Of a stretch of 64,000 bases of DNA, positions 26,546 through 35,231 are shown piece by piece. Made by a program: the position numbers and the translations under genes. The DNA is from Dongia mobilis. Lineage in GTDB: Bacteria; Pseudomonadota; Alphaproteobacteria; Dongiales; Dongiaceae. The notes beneath the pieces were generated by a model. The model saw only the letters and a program-made list of their open reading frames with translations, searched no databases and was not told where the DNA came from. The stretch lies in contig NZ_SNYW01000006.1 of assembly GCF_004363235.1 (NCBI RefSeq), forward strand, positions 434,001 to 498,000. The letters run 5' to 3'. The first letter of the stretch is position 1. Each line of letters opens with the position of its first letter.

Positions 26546-28468
26546 TTGCCATGCCTTGTTGCCCGCATGCTAAAACGGGCCCGCCTGTTAAAACGGGTTC
26601 GATACCCCCTTTGTGCTGGAAACCGGAAATTGACGCTCGACCTCACCCGCTTCGATCCATTCCTCGCCCGGCTGCTCAGCCTTCCCACCCTCTATGGCGC
26701 CGTGCTGTCGCCGGATGGCAGCCAGCTGGCCCTGATCTGGGGCAAGCTGGGTCCGACGGCCCAGCTCTGGCTGCAGCCGGCCGATGGCAGCGCCAGCCCA
26801 CGCTGCCTCGTTTCCGATAAGTGGGATTGCGATTATGTCATCTGGTCGCGCGACGGTCGCTCGCTCATCGTCGGCCAGTCGCAGGAGGGCGACGAGCGCA
26901 TCTCGCTCCTGCAGGTCTTCCTGGATGGCCGGCCGTCGCGGCGCCTGACACCGGAGGCGCCGGATTATTACATCCATGGTGGCCAGTTGCTGGGCGACAA
27001 CCGGCACCTCGTCTATGCCGCCAATCTCGACCCCGAGACCGGTGCCGAGATCGAGGAATCGGTCGTCTATCTTCACGACATAGAGACCGGCGGAAAACGG
27101 GCATTGGCGCGGACCGAGAGGCCGGCCTTCTGCTGGCCCGTCGTTTCGCCCGACGATCAGCTAGTGCTCTACGAGCGCAAGGATCGCCATCCCGCCGGCT
27201 ACCAGCTCTGGCTCGCCGCCATCGACGGCTCCTTCGATCGCGAGATCGTCAATCTCGGCGACGACATCAAGGTGGACGGCACTTGGTCACCTGATGGCGC
27301 TCATATCGTGCTGACCGCCGACAGCCGGCAGGGCCGCCGCATCGGCCTCTGGCATCGTGCAACCGAGGCCATCGACTGGCTGGTCGACGACCCCGCGCGC
27401 AATGTCGAGGATGCCGATTGGCCACGGCGCGCGCCGCATCTCGTCATCGAGGAGGTGCGCCATGCGCGATCGCATCACTTCCTGCTCGATCCGGTGACGC
27501 GCGGCGAGGCCGCCTTCCAGCCCGGACCCGGCACCTACGCGCCGATCGGCGTCGATGCCGGCGGCCATTGGCTCGCCTGGCATTACAGCGCCGCGATTCC
27601 GTCCCGTATCCTGCGCCTCGAGGGGCTGCCGCCATTCAGGGAAGTGAACCGCCTCGCCCGGCATCCCGCCGATCCCGGCCTGGCGCCCGACGAACTGGCA
27701 GCGGCCGAGGATTACCGTTGGCATTCCGTCGACGGGCTCGAGATTCAGGGCTGGCTCTATCGCGCCAAGGGCGCGCCGCACGGCACCATCCTTCTTGTGC
27801 ATGGCGGTCCCACCCATCACGACGAGGATTCTTTCGATCCCGAAATTCAGTATTACGCCGCCTGCGGCTTCAACGTGCTGACGCCGAACTATCGCGGCTC
27901 GACCGGTTTCAGCCTCGCCTATGAGGAAGCGATCAAGCAGGAGGGATGGGGCGGTCTCGAGCAGGAGGACATCCGCACCGGCGCCGAATCCCTCATTCGC
28001 GACGGCATCGCCAGGCCCGGAAAAGTCGGCATCACCGGCACGTCCTATGGCGGGTACTCGTCCTGGTGGGCGATCACCCGTTTCCCGGTCGAAACCATCG
28101 CCGCGGCGGCACCCATCTGCGGCATGACCGACCTGGTAGTCGATTACGAGACGACGCGACCCGACCTCAGGCCCTATTCCGAGGAGATGATGGGTGGTTC
28201 GCCAGCGACCGCGCCCGCGCGCTATCGCGACCGTTCGCCGATCCATTTCGTCGAGAACATCAGGGGCCGCCTGCTGATCGTCCAGGGCGAGAACGATCCC
28301 AACGTGACGCCGCAGAACGTGACCGACGTGACGCGGCGCCTGGATGCGGCCGGGATATCCTTCGACCTGCTGACCTTCCCCGACGAGGGCCACGGCATTG
28401 CGCGTCCGGAGAACCAGCGCGTGCTCTATCGTCGCATCGCCGGCTTCTTTGCGGCGGCCTTCGACTGA
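26546..28468 (+). CDS. S9 family prolyl-oligopeptidase-type peptidase
   Basis: Up to 640 residues. The N-terminal half is a beta-propeller with repeated SPDGSQLALIW, SRDGRSLIVGQ and SPDGAHIVLTA-like blades. The C-terminal alpha/beta hydrolase has the nucleophile in GITGTSYGGYSSWWA, the acid in QGENDPNVTPQN and the histidine in DEGHGIARPEN. It probably cleaves short peptides in the cytoplasm (no signal peptide). The start is uncertain: the first 28 codons look poorly coding, and a TTG at 26630 preceded by GGAAACCGGAAA may be the true start, giving 612 residues. Convergent with the PiuC-type gene. Confidence 0.9.
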   Translation: MPCLVARMLKRARLLKRVRYPLCAGNRKLTLDLTRFDPFLARLLSLPTLYGAVLSPDGSQLALIWGKLGPTAQLWLQPADGSASPRCLVSDKWDCDYVIWSRDGRSLIVGQSQEGDERISLLQVFLDGRPSRRLTPEAPDYYIHGGQLLGDNRHLVYAANLDPETGAEIEESVVYLHDIETGGKRALARTERPAFCWPVVSPDDQLVLYERKDRHPAGYQLWLAAIDGSFDREIVNLGDDIKVDGTWSPDGAHIVLTADSRQGRRIGLWHRATEAIDWLVDDPARNVEDADWPRRAPHLVIEEVRHARSHHFLLDPVTRGEAAFQPGPGTYAPIGVDAGGHWLAWHYSAAIPSRILRLEGLPPFREVNRLARHPADPGLAPDELAAAEDYRWHSVDGLEIQGWLYRAKGAPHGTILLVHGGPTHHDEDSFDPEIQYYAACGFNVLTPNYRGSTGFSLAYEEAIKQEGWGGLEQEDIRTGAESLIRDGIARPGKVGITGTSYGGYSSWWAITRFPVETIAAAAPICGMTDLVVDYETTRPDLRPYSEEMMGGSPATAPARYRDRSPIHFVENIRGRLLIVQGENDPNVTPQNVTDVTRRLDAAGISFDLLTFPDEGHGIARPENQRVLYRRIAGFFAAAFD

Positions 28469-28474
28469 CCGCCC

Positions 28475-29149
28475 CTAGCCCTCGCTCCACAGGCGCGTCA
28501 GGTTGGTGTGGATGCGGAAGGCAAGGTCGGTTTCCTTGCCGTTGGGGTCGATCGCATGCAGCCGGTCGCGCACCTCCATCACGTCGCTCAGCAACTGGCG
28601 ATGCCGCTCGTCGCGGATATAGGACTGCACCCAGGTGACGGCGACCAGCCGCTCGCCGCGGGTGACCTTCGCGACTTCATGCAGCGTGCCCGATGGATAG
28701 ACGACGGCGGAGCGCGCCGGCAGCTTGATCTGCTGCGGCCCGAATGGCGAGTGGATCTTGAGTTCACCGCCGTCATAGTCGCTGGCATCGTTGATGAATA
28801 CCGTGACCGAGACGTCGGAACGTTCGCGCTGGAACCCCTGGCCCATCATGGCGTCGTCCACATGCGTGCCGTAGGACATGCCCTCGCGGTAGCGGCTGAT
28901 GAGCGGCGGCCGGATCTTGTGCGGAATGGCGGCCCGCCGGAAGCCGGGCGAACGGGCAAGGGCGCGCACGACGATCTCCTGCATGACGCGGCGCCCCTCG
29001 GCCTCGCGCGAGACCTGCTCGTTATGCTTCACCATCTTGGCCCGGAACCCGGCGGTTTCCTTGCCGTCGACGAAGGGCAGTTCCTTCGTCAGGCGCAGCA
29101 ATTCCTGCTGCTCGGGCACTGTCAGCACTTCCGGAATGGTCACCAGCAT
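28475..29149 (-). CDS. piuC: Fe(II)/2-oxoglutarate-dependent PKHD-type hydroxylase
   Basis: 224 residues, matching the PiuC/YbiX family in length. The iron ligands appear as H and D in YGTHVDDAMM and H in PSGTLHEVAKV, and the 2-oxoglutarate arginine in TRGERLVAVTW. SDVSVTVFINDASDYDGGEL is the hallmark strand. Family members are often next to TonB-dependent siderophore receptors; here no receptor is adjacent, so the role is open. Confidence 0.92.
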   Translation of the reverse strand: MLVTIPEVLTVPEQQELLRLTKELPFVDGKETAGFRAKMVKHNEQVSREAEGRRVMQEIVVRALARSPGFRRAAIPHKIRPPLISRYREGMSYGTHVDDAMMGQGFQRERSDVSVTVFINDASDYDGGELKIHSPFGPQQIKLPARSAVVYPSGTLHEVAKVTRGERLVAVTWVQSYIRDERHRQLLSDVMEVRDRLHAIDPNGKETDLAFRIHTNLTRLWSEG

Positions 29150-29204
29150 GTCTCAACTTTCCCCAAAACCTGGTTTTGATGTCGGTCAATCACCTTGATT
29201 CCCG

Positions 29205-30467
29205 TCACCGCAGCATCTGACGGACTCGCGCCAGAGAGTCAACCAGACGGTCTATATCCGCCATGGAATTGTGCACGGCGAACGAAATCCGCGCGGTTCC
29301 GGCAAGGCCCAGATGCTCCATCAGCGGCTGTGCGCAATGATGGCCGGCACGCAGGCAGATTCCGCTTTCCCCCAGCAGGGAGCCGATATCGTGCGGGTGC
29401 AGGCCGTCGATGACGAAGGAGAGGATGCCGGCGCGGTGCCGCGGGCGTCCGATGATCCTGAGCCCGGAAATCTCCGGCAGGCGCTCTTCGGCATGGGCAA
29501 GGAGGGCGGCATCGTGGGCGACGATGCGCGCGAAGCCGATTGCCTCGATGAAATCCAGCGCCGCGGCCAGACCGATCGCCGCCCCGATTGCCGGCGTCCC
29601 GGCCTCGAAGCGGCGCGGCCCGTCGGCATAGTCGGTATGGGCGATGCTGACCGAGCGGATCATGCCGCCGCCGCCCAGGAAGGGCGGCAGGTCGGCAAGT
29701 ATGTCCCGCCGCACATAGAGCGCGCCGATCCCGTCCGGGCCATAGAGCTTGTGTCCGGTGATGGCGAGGAAATCGCAGCCGAGATTGGCGACATTCAGAT
29801 GCATGTGCGGCGCCGCCTGGGCGGCATCCACCATCACCAGGGCCCCGGCCGCATGGGCATCGGCAATCATGGATTTCAGCGGCGTCACGGTCCCGATCGT
29901 ATTCGCCGTCGCCGTGATGCAGACCAGCTTGGGCCGGCGCTCAAGCAGGGCGGCAAAGGCGCCGAGGTCGATATCGCCGCGGTGGTCAACCGGTATTGCT
30001 TCCAGGCGGAGATGCCGGCGGTCGCGCAGCATCTGCCACGGCACGATATTGGCGTGGTGCTCCAGCAGCGAGACCAGGATGAGATCTCCGGGCCGGAGCC
30101 TGGAATCGCCATAGGCATGGGCGACAAGGTTGATGGCCGCGGTCGCATTGGCCGTGAAGATGACCTCGTCCTCGCCGGCGCCGAGAAAGCGCGCCACCCG
30201 CGCCCGCGCGTTCTCATAGGCCTCGCTAGCGGTTTCGCTGAGGGCATAGAGACCGCGATGAATGTTGGCATATTCGTGGCGGTAGAAGCGGTCGAGCCGC
30301 TCGAGCACGGCCGCCGGTTTCTGCGCGCTGGCAGCGGAATCGAGATAGACGAGGTCCGGCAGTTCCGCCAGCAACGGAAAGGTGGACCGTGGCACCAGGG
30401 GCTGACTGGTGTCGGCTCGACTGCTGTCAGGGCGGTTTCGGTCGGGTCGATTTTCCGGTGCGCTCAT
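29205..30467 (-). CDS. sufS: SufS-type (group II) cysteine desulfurase
   Basis: 420 residues from the ATG at 30467 with AAAGGGG upstream. PLP enzyme that takes sulfur from cysteine for Fe-S clusters or other uses. The motif VYLDSAASAQKPAAVLERL is at the N-terminus, the PLP lysine in DFLAITGHKLYGPDGIGALY, and the active-site cysteine in SGICLRAGHHCAQPLMEHLG, typical of SufS/CsdA. The N-terminal 25 residues are an extra charged stretch. None of sufB, C, D or E is adjacent, so this may be an orphan paralogue. Divergent from the polyamine-type ABC operon. Confidence 0.88.
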   Translation of the reverse strand: MSAPENRPDRNRPDSSRADTSQPLVPRSTFPLLAELPDLVYLDSAASAQKPAAVLERLDRFYRHEYANIHRGLYALSETASEAYENARARVARFLGAGEDEVIFTANATAAINLVAHAYGDSRLRPGDLILVSLLEHHANIVPWQMLRDRRHLRLEAIPVDHRGDIDLGAFAALLERRPKLVCITATANTIGTVTPLKSMIADAHAAGALVMVDAAQAAPHMHLNVANLGCDFLAITGHKLYGPDGIGALYVRRDILADLPPFLGGGGMIRSVSIAHTDYADGPRRFEAGTPAIGAAIGLAAALDFIEAIGFARIVAHDAALLAHAEERLPEISGLRIIGRPRHRAGILSFVIDGLHPHDIGSLLGESGICLRAGHHCAQPLMEHLGLAGTARISFAVHNSMADIDRLVDSLARVRQMLR

Positions 30468-30602
30468 GCCCCTTTTATTACCAAGCCCGTCCGGCCATGG
30501 CCACCTCGGCTCGCGGGCGAAAGCCTTCACTGCCTTGTGATGGCCGCACCGGCATTCGCCGGCGGGGAGAATAAGGGGAAACCCGGCGGTTACGGCCGGC
30601 CC

Positions 30603-30645
30603 TTGACGCTGGCGGATGGCAGTGGAAAGATCGTTTGTACACAAA
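30603..30645 (+). promoter_or_regulatory. Promoter and GntR-like operator before the ABC-glycosidase operon
   Basis: TTGACG (30603-30608), a 17-base spacer and AAAGAT (30626-30631) form a fair sigma-70 promoter. Immediately after it is TTTGTACACAAA (30634-30645), an inverted repeat with a 2-base centre that fits the GntR/FadR-type TnGTnnACnA pattern. No regulator gene is adjacent; binding is inferred. Confidence 0.5.
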
Positions 30646-30723
30646 TGAAACGGCTTGAATGCCGAAATGAACCGTGTTCTGCTCGGTGGGACGGCACGGA
30701 ACGTGCCTATGGAGGAGGGAATA

Positions 30724-31836
30724 ATGACTGGGAAGACAAACTACCGCCGGTTTGCACCGGTGACGCGCCGCCGCTTCGTGGCGGGTGCCTCGACCCTTGG
30801 CCTCGCGGCTGGCCTCGGGGTGGGGCCGTTCATCCGCAGGGCCTCGGCCAATACCGAGGTCAAGGTCCTCAACTGGCAGGGCTACGGCACCGACGAACCC
30901 TGGGCGCTCGAAGCCTTCAAGGCGGCAACCGGGCTCGACGTGGTGCACGACTACTACAACTCCGAATCGGAGATGATCACCAAGCTGCAGACCAATCCCG
31001 GCACCTATGACGTCATCGTCACCAATTCCGCCTGGAACGGCCGCGCTTCGGAACTCGGCGTCATCCAGCCGATCGACAGCTCGCTCATCAGCAATTTCGC
31101 CGACCTCAACCCGTCCTTCCGCGATTCCGCCGTGCTCTCGGCCGATGGCAAGCTCTATGGTGTGTCCTGGGTCTGGGGCATGACCGCCATCGCCTATTCG
31201 ACCGATGTCTTCAAGGAAGCCCCGACCTCGGTCGAGATCCTGTGGGATCCCAGCCTGGCCAAGCGCGTCTGTGTCCGCGACGACGCGATCGAGGCCGTGA
31301 GCTTTGCCGCCATCGCCACCGGCCAGGACATGAACCATCCCGCCGACCACGACAAGATCAAGGAAAAGCTTCTCGCCCTGAAGCCCAACCTCGCCACCAT
31401 GTGGTCGTCGGAAGACGACTGGAACAAGCAGTTCCAGGCCAAGGCCTTCGACGTCTCGATCTATTGGAGCGGTTCGGCCTTCCGCAGCAAGAACACCTTC
31501 AACCTGCCGGTCGGCTATTTCGTGCCGACCGAAGGCGCTATCGGCTGGTTCGACGGTCTCGCCATCGGCACCGATGCGCCGAATGCCGAGGGCGCGCATA
31601 AATTCATCGACTACATGGTCAGCCAGGAATTCTATTCCAAATGGGCCGAGGTCGGCCCGCCGGCCTCCGCCAACAACAAGGCGATGGAAGGGCTTCCCGA
31701 CAGCGACCCCTCCAAGGCGTTCTATCTCGACCAGGAGAACGTCAAACGTCTCCAGTTCATGGCACCGCTTTCGGATAAGGAGCGTCAGGACTTTTCTGAT
31801 ATCTGGGCCGAAGTGAAGACCGAGTTCGCGAAGTAA
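30724..31836 (+). CDS. ABC transporter substrate-binding protein (PotD/PotF-like)
   Basis: 370 residues from the ATG at 30724, after a strong GGAGGAGGG. The N-terminus has a twin-arginine-type signal: TRRRFVAGASTLGLAAGLG. The mature part (EVKVLNWQGYGTDEPWALEA, then DVIVTNSAWNGRASELGVIQ and LYGVSWVWGMTAIAYSTD) resembles spermidine/putrescine-binding proteins. Substrate identity is not certain: the polyamine family also includes binders of opines, aminoethylphosphonate and other cationic compounds. First gene of the importer-hydrolase-glycosidase-kinase operon. Confidence 0.9.
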   Translation: MTGKTNYRRFAPVTRRRFVAGASTLGLAAGLGVGPFIRRASANTEVKVLNWQGYGTDEPWALEAFKAATGLDVVHDYYNSESEMITKLQTNPGTYDVIVTNSAWNGRASELGVIQPIDSSLISNFADLNPSFRDSAVLSADGKLYGVSWVWGMTAIAYSTDVFKEAPTSVEILWDPSLAKRVCVRDDAIEAVSFAAIATGQDMNHPADHDKIKEKLLALKPNLATMWSSEDDWNKQFQAKAFDVSIYWSGSAFRSKNTFNLPVGYFVPTEGAIGWFDGLAIGTDAPNAEGAHKFIDYMVSQEFYSKWAEVGPPASANNKAMEGLPDSDPSKAFYLDQENVKRLQFMAPLSDKERQDFSDIWAEVKTEFAK

Positions 31837-31856
31837 CGAACCCGGGGTGAACGTAA

Positions 31857-31887
31857 CGCCGCCCCAGCTTGAGCAAGCGGGGCGGCG
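31857..31887 (+). terminator. Strong intercistronic hairpin after the binding-protein gene
   Basis: CGCCGCCCC (31857-31865) pairs with GGGGCGGCG (31879-31887) and GCTTG with CAAGC inside it, with one bulged A and a 2-base loop. There is no T-run. Such hairpins after a binding-protein gene usually protect its mRNA from decay or partly stop transcription, giving more binding protein than permease. Confidence 0.8.
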
Positions 31888-31908
31888 TCTGCGTTCTGGG
31901 GGAACCAG

Positions 31909-32772
31909 ATGACACCAACGACGCGCACGCGCTGGGCGATCTTCAGCCTGACCGGGCCGGCCTATCTGTGGCTTGCCTGTACCATCTTCCTGCCCTTGCT
32001 CGCCATGCTGGCGCTGAGCTTCCTCGACAAATCGCCGCTGGTGCCCAAGCCGCCTGAATTTACTCTTGGCAATTACGGCGCCTTCTTCGCCAAGGATTTC
32101 TACTGGTCGCTCACCCGCTGGTCGGTCGAGCTTGGCCTCTGGGTAACCTTCTTCTGCCTCCTCATCGGCTATCCCGCCGCCTATGCGCTCGCCAAGCGCA
32201 TCAAGGGCCGCTGGCGCGAAGCCATCTTCCTGCTGATCGTGCTGCCCTTCTGGTCCAACGCGCTGGTGCGCATCTTCTCCTGGACCATGGTGCTGCGCTC
32301 CAATGGCATCGTCGATCTGACCGTGCAATCCTTCTTTCCGGGTGCACCCGCTTTCGATCTCCTCTTCAGCTATCCCGCGGTCATCATCGGCCTCGTCCAT
32401 TCCTATCTCCCCTACATGATTCTCACCTGCTACATCGCCCTGCAGGCGATCGATGACAGCCTGGTCGAGGCCGGGCGCTCGCTGGGGGCGACATCCTTCA
32501 CCACCTTCCGCCGCGTCGTGCTGCCCCTGAGTTTGCCCGGCATCGTTTCGGGCTCGGCGCTCATCTTCGTGCCCGTGATCGGCTCCTTCATGGAGCCGCG
32601 CATCCTCGGCGGCACCAAGGGGGCAACGCTCGGCATGAATATCGAGGAACAGTTCACGGTCACGGCGAACTGGCCGCTGGGTGCGGCACTATCCTTTATC
32701 CTGCTTGCGATCGTATTGGTGATTTTCGGCATCATCTACCCGTTCCTCCGGCGACAGGGAGGCAACGCATGA
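31909..32772 (+). CDS. ABC transporter permease (PotB-like)
   Basis: 287 residues, about six membrane segments. The EAA loop DSLVEAGRSLGATSFTTFRR is near residue 185-204, with the family motif LPLSLPGIVSGSALIFVPVI just after. The N-terminus LTGPAYLWLACTIFLPLLAM is the first helix. Pairs with the next permease; the two overlap by 4 bases. Confidence 0.93.
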   Translation: MTPTTRTRWAIFSLTGPAYLWLACTIFLPLLAMLALSFLDKSPLVPKPPEFTLGNYGAFFAKDFYWSLTRWSVELGLWVTFFCLLIGYPAAYALAKRIKGRWREAIFLLIVLPFWSNALVRIFSWTMVLRSNGIVDLTVQSFFPGAPAFDLLFSYPAVIIGLVHSYLPYMILTCYIALQAIDDSLVEAGRSLGATSFTTFRRVVLPLSLPGIVSGSALIFVPVIGSFMEPRILGGTKGATLGMNIEEQFTVTANWPLGAALSFILLAIVLVIFGIIYPFLRRQGGNA

Positions 32773-33584
32773 GACGCTTCCTCGATGGCGGCATCCGGCT
32801 CTATCTCGTCCTGGTGCTGATCTTCCTCTATCTGCCGATCCTGGTGATGGCGCTGTTCGCCTTCAACAGATCGCCGCTCTATGGCCTGCCCTTCGAATTC
32901 GACCTGGTCTGGTTCGAGGCATTGGCCGGCAACAAGCGTCTGCTCCAGGCCGGCTGGAACTCGGTCTGGATCGCGCTCGCCAATACCGTGATCGCGACGA
33001 CGCTGGGCACCATGGCGGCGGTCGCCTTCGGCCGCTACACTTTCCGCGGCAAGACGCTGATGCAGGCGCTGCTGTTCCCGCCCATCGCCATTCCCTGGCT
33101 GGTGATCGGCACCGCCATGCTGGTGTTCTTCTTCTGGGTCGGCCGTTCGGTTGGCGCGCCCGGCATGGCGCGCGGCCTGCACGCGATCCTGCTCGGCCAC
33201 GTCGCCCTGTCACTGCCCTATGTGATTTTCGTGGTCGGTGCCCGCCTCAACGACTACCCGAAGGCGCTGGAGGAGGCGGCAGCGACATTGGGGGCGACAC
33301 CCTGGCAGGTGTTCCGCCGCGTCTCGGTGCCGATCCTCGCGCCCGGTGTGGTCGCGGCGGCGCTTTTCGCCTTTGCCGTTTCCTTCGACCAGTTCGTCAT
33401 TTCCTATTTCCTGGCGCCACCCGGCGTCACCACGCTGCCGGTCGAGATCTACACCTCGATCCGCAAGGGTTTCACGCCGGAAATCAACGCCATCTCGACC
33501 ATCATCATCGCCGTTTCCATGGGATTGATGCTGGTCGTCGCCAGGTTCTACCGTTTCGGTGGGGAGAGGTCGGGTAATGAGTGA
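32769..33584 (+). CDS. ABC transporter permease (PotC-like)
   Basis: 271 residues. Membrane protein with an EAA loop ALEEAAATLGATPWQVFRR near residue 170 and the PotC-like start LYLVLVLIFLYLPILVMALF. Together with the preceding permease it forms the channel. Its end overlaps the ATPase start by 8 bases. Confidence 0.93.
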   Translation: MRRFLDGGIRLYLVLVLIFLYLPILVMALFAFNRSPLYGLPFEFDLVWFEALAGNKRLLQAGWNSVWIALANTVIATTLGTMAAVAFGRYTFRGKTLMQALLFPPIAIPWLVIGTAMLVFFFWVGRSVGAPGMARGLHAILLGHVALSLPYVIFVVGARLNDYPKALEEAAATLGATPWQVFRRVSVPILAPGVVAAALFAFAVSFDQFVISYFLAPPGVTTLPVEIYTSIRKGFTPEINAISTIIIAVSMGLMLVVARFYRFGGERSGNE

Positions 33585-34641
33585 GGTTGCCGTCACCGGC
33601 GCCATCAAGCGCTATGGGCAGGTCGCCGCGCTGGACGGGGTCGATTTGACTTTTGCCGATGGCGAGTTCTTCGGCCTGCTGGGACCGTCCGGTTCCGGCA
33701 AGACCACGCTGCTGCGCGCCATTGCCGGCTTCATTGCGCTGGATGCCGGCGAGATCAGGGTCGACGGCACCGACATCGCCCGCATTCCTGTGCACAAGCG
33801 CAATATCGGCATGGTGTTCCAGAATTACGCACTCTTCCCGCATATGAGTGTCGCGGAGAATGTCGCCTTCGGCCTTGATGTGCGCGATGTGCCCGCGGCC
33901 GAGATCAAGGCGCGTGTTGCCGAGAGCCTCGATCTCGTGCGCCTCTCCGGCCTTGAGGCCAGGCGGCCGCGGCAATTGTCCGGCGGCCAGCAGCAGCGCG
34001 TGGCGTTGGCGCGCGCGCTGGTTACGCGGCCCAGCGTGCTGCTGTTGGATGAGCCCTTGTCCGCCCTCGACAAGCACCTCCGCCAGGAGATGCAGGTGGA
34101 GCTTCGCCGCATCCAACGGCAGATCGGCATCACGACGATCTTTGTCACCCACGACCAGGAGGAGGCGCTGACCCTCTCCGACCGTGTTGCCATCTTCAAC
34201 CAGGGGCGGGTGGTGCAGGCCGGGGCCCCGCGCGCGGTATATGAGCGCCCGGTCAACCGCTTCGCCGCCGGCTTCCTGGGCGAGGCCAATTTCCTGGAGG
34301 GCCAGGTGACGGCGCTGAGTGGCGGCGAGGCGCGCGTGGCACTTGTCGGCGGCGGCGAGCTTGCGCTGCCGCAGGGTGATCTGGCCGCGGGATCAGCGGT
34401 TCTCATCGCCCTGCGACCCGAAAAAATATCCATCGAGCCCGGAATGGCGGTCGGTGCCAATGCGGTCGCCGGCCGCATCACCGCCGCGATCTTCTCCGGC
34501 TCCAGCCTGACCTATCGCGTGGCGGTGGGCGAGCGGCTGATGATCGTCTTCGAGCAGAACAAGAGCCGGGCACCCCTCACCGAGGGCAGTGAGGTAGTGC
34601 TGCGATGGAACGCTGCCGACAATGTCGTGGTGGCGCCATGA
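33577..34641 (+). CDS. ABC transporter ATPase (PotA-like)
   Basis: 354 residues from the ATG at 33577. Walker A LLGPSGSGKTTLLRAIAGFI, Q-loop MVFQNYALFPHMSVAEN, signature LSGGQQQRVALARALVTRP, Walker B VLLLDEPLSALDKHLR and H-loop FVTHDQEEALTLSDRV are all present. The C-terminal TOBE domain (from about 285, RPEKISIEPGMAVGA) is typical of the polyamine/spermidine subgroup. The stop overlaps the next ATG by 4 bases. Confidence 0.95.
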   Translation: MSEVAVTGAIKRYGQVAALDGVDLTFADGEFFGLLGPSGSGKTTLLRAIAGFIALDAGEIRVDGTDIARIPVHKRNIGMVFQNYALFPHMSVAENVAFGLDVRDVPAAEIKARVAESLDLVRLSGLEARRPRQLSGGQQQRVALARALVTRPSVLLLDEPLSALDKHLRQEMQVELRRIQRQIGITTIFVTHDQEEALTLSDRVAIFNQGRVVQAGAPRAVYERPVNRFAAGFLGEANFLEGQVTALSGGEARVALVGGGELALPQGDLAAGSAVLIALRPEKISIEPGMAVGANAVAGRITAAIFSGSSLTYRVAVGERLMIVFEQNKSRAPLTEGSEVVLRWNAADNVVVAP

Positions 34642-35231
34642 CCGTCCATCTGCCCCTGACCGACCGCAGCCAGCACATCGTCGTCGACATGCAGGAGGTC
34701 TTCGCGACCAACCCGCAATGGGGCTTTGCCGGCATCTACGAGATCGTCCCGGCGATTTCCCGCCTTGCCGCCGCAAAGCCGCGCCAGACGCTCTGGACCC
34801 GCTTCATTTCCGCCCATTCGGCCGAGGAGGCGGTGGGCGCCTGGGCTGCTCTTTATCGCCTCTGGCCGGGGGCGACGCTCTCGGCCGGTGCGCAGATGGA
34901 CATCCTGCCGGCGCTGCAACCATACATCGCCGATCCCGCCCAGGTATTCGACAAGCCGACCTATTCGTCCTTCCACAGCGCGGCCCTGATCGCCGAATTG
35001 AAGCGGCGCGGTGCCGACACGCTGGTCCTTTCCGGTGTCGAGACCGATGTCTGCGTGCTGGCGACCCTGATGGAGGCGGTCGATCGCGGCTACTTCGTGG
35101 TGCTGGCCACCGATGCGCTCACCAGCAGCGATCCCGACGGCCACCGGCAGATTCTCGATGTCATCCCGCGGCGCCTCAAATCCCAGGTCTTCACCGCGAC
35201 GATCGACGACATCCTGGAGCAATGGCGATGA
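34638..35231 (+). CDS. Isochorismatase-family cysteine hydrolase
   Basis: 197 residues. The Asp-Lys-Cys triad of the family is visible: Asp in HIVVDMQEVFAT, Lys in FDKPTYSSFHS and Cys in SGVETDVCVLATLMEAVDRG. Members hydrolyse amides (nicotinamide, N-carbamoyl compounds, ureido derivatives) or vinyl ethers. In this operon it may open an amide or ureide bond of the imported compound. It overlaps both neighbours by 4 bases, so it is tightly coupled to transport and to the glycosidase. Confidence 0.88.
   Translation: MTVHLPLTDRSQHIVVDMQEVFATNPQWGFAGIYEIVPAISRLAAAKPRQTLWTRFISAHSAEEAVGAWAALYRLWPGATLSAGAQMDILPALQPYIADPAQVFDKPTYSSFHSAALIAELKRRGADTLVLSGVETDVCVLATLMEAVDRGYFVVLATDALTSSDPDGHRQILDVIPRRLKSQVFTATIDDILEQWR

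Noticed and set aside
29271-31010. 579-codon plus-strand frame across the sufS-type gene and the ABC binding protein
   Set aside because: Antisense to the desulfurase and out of frame with the binding protein; no domain match.
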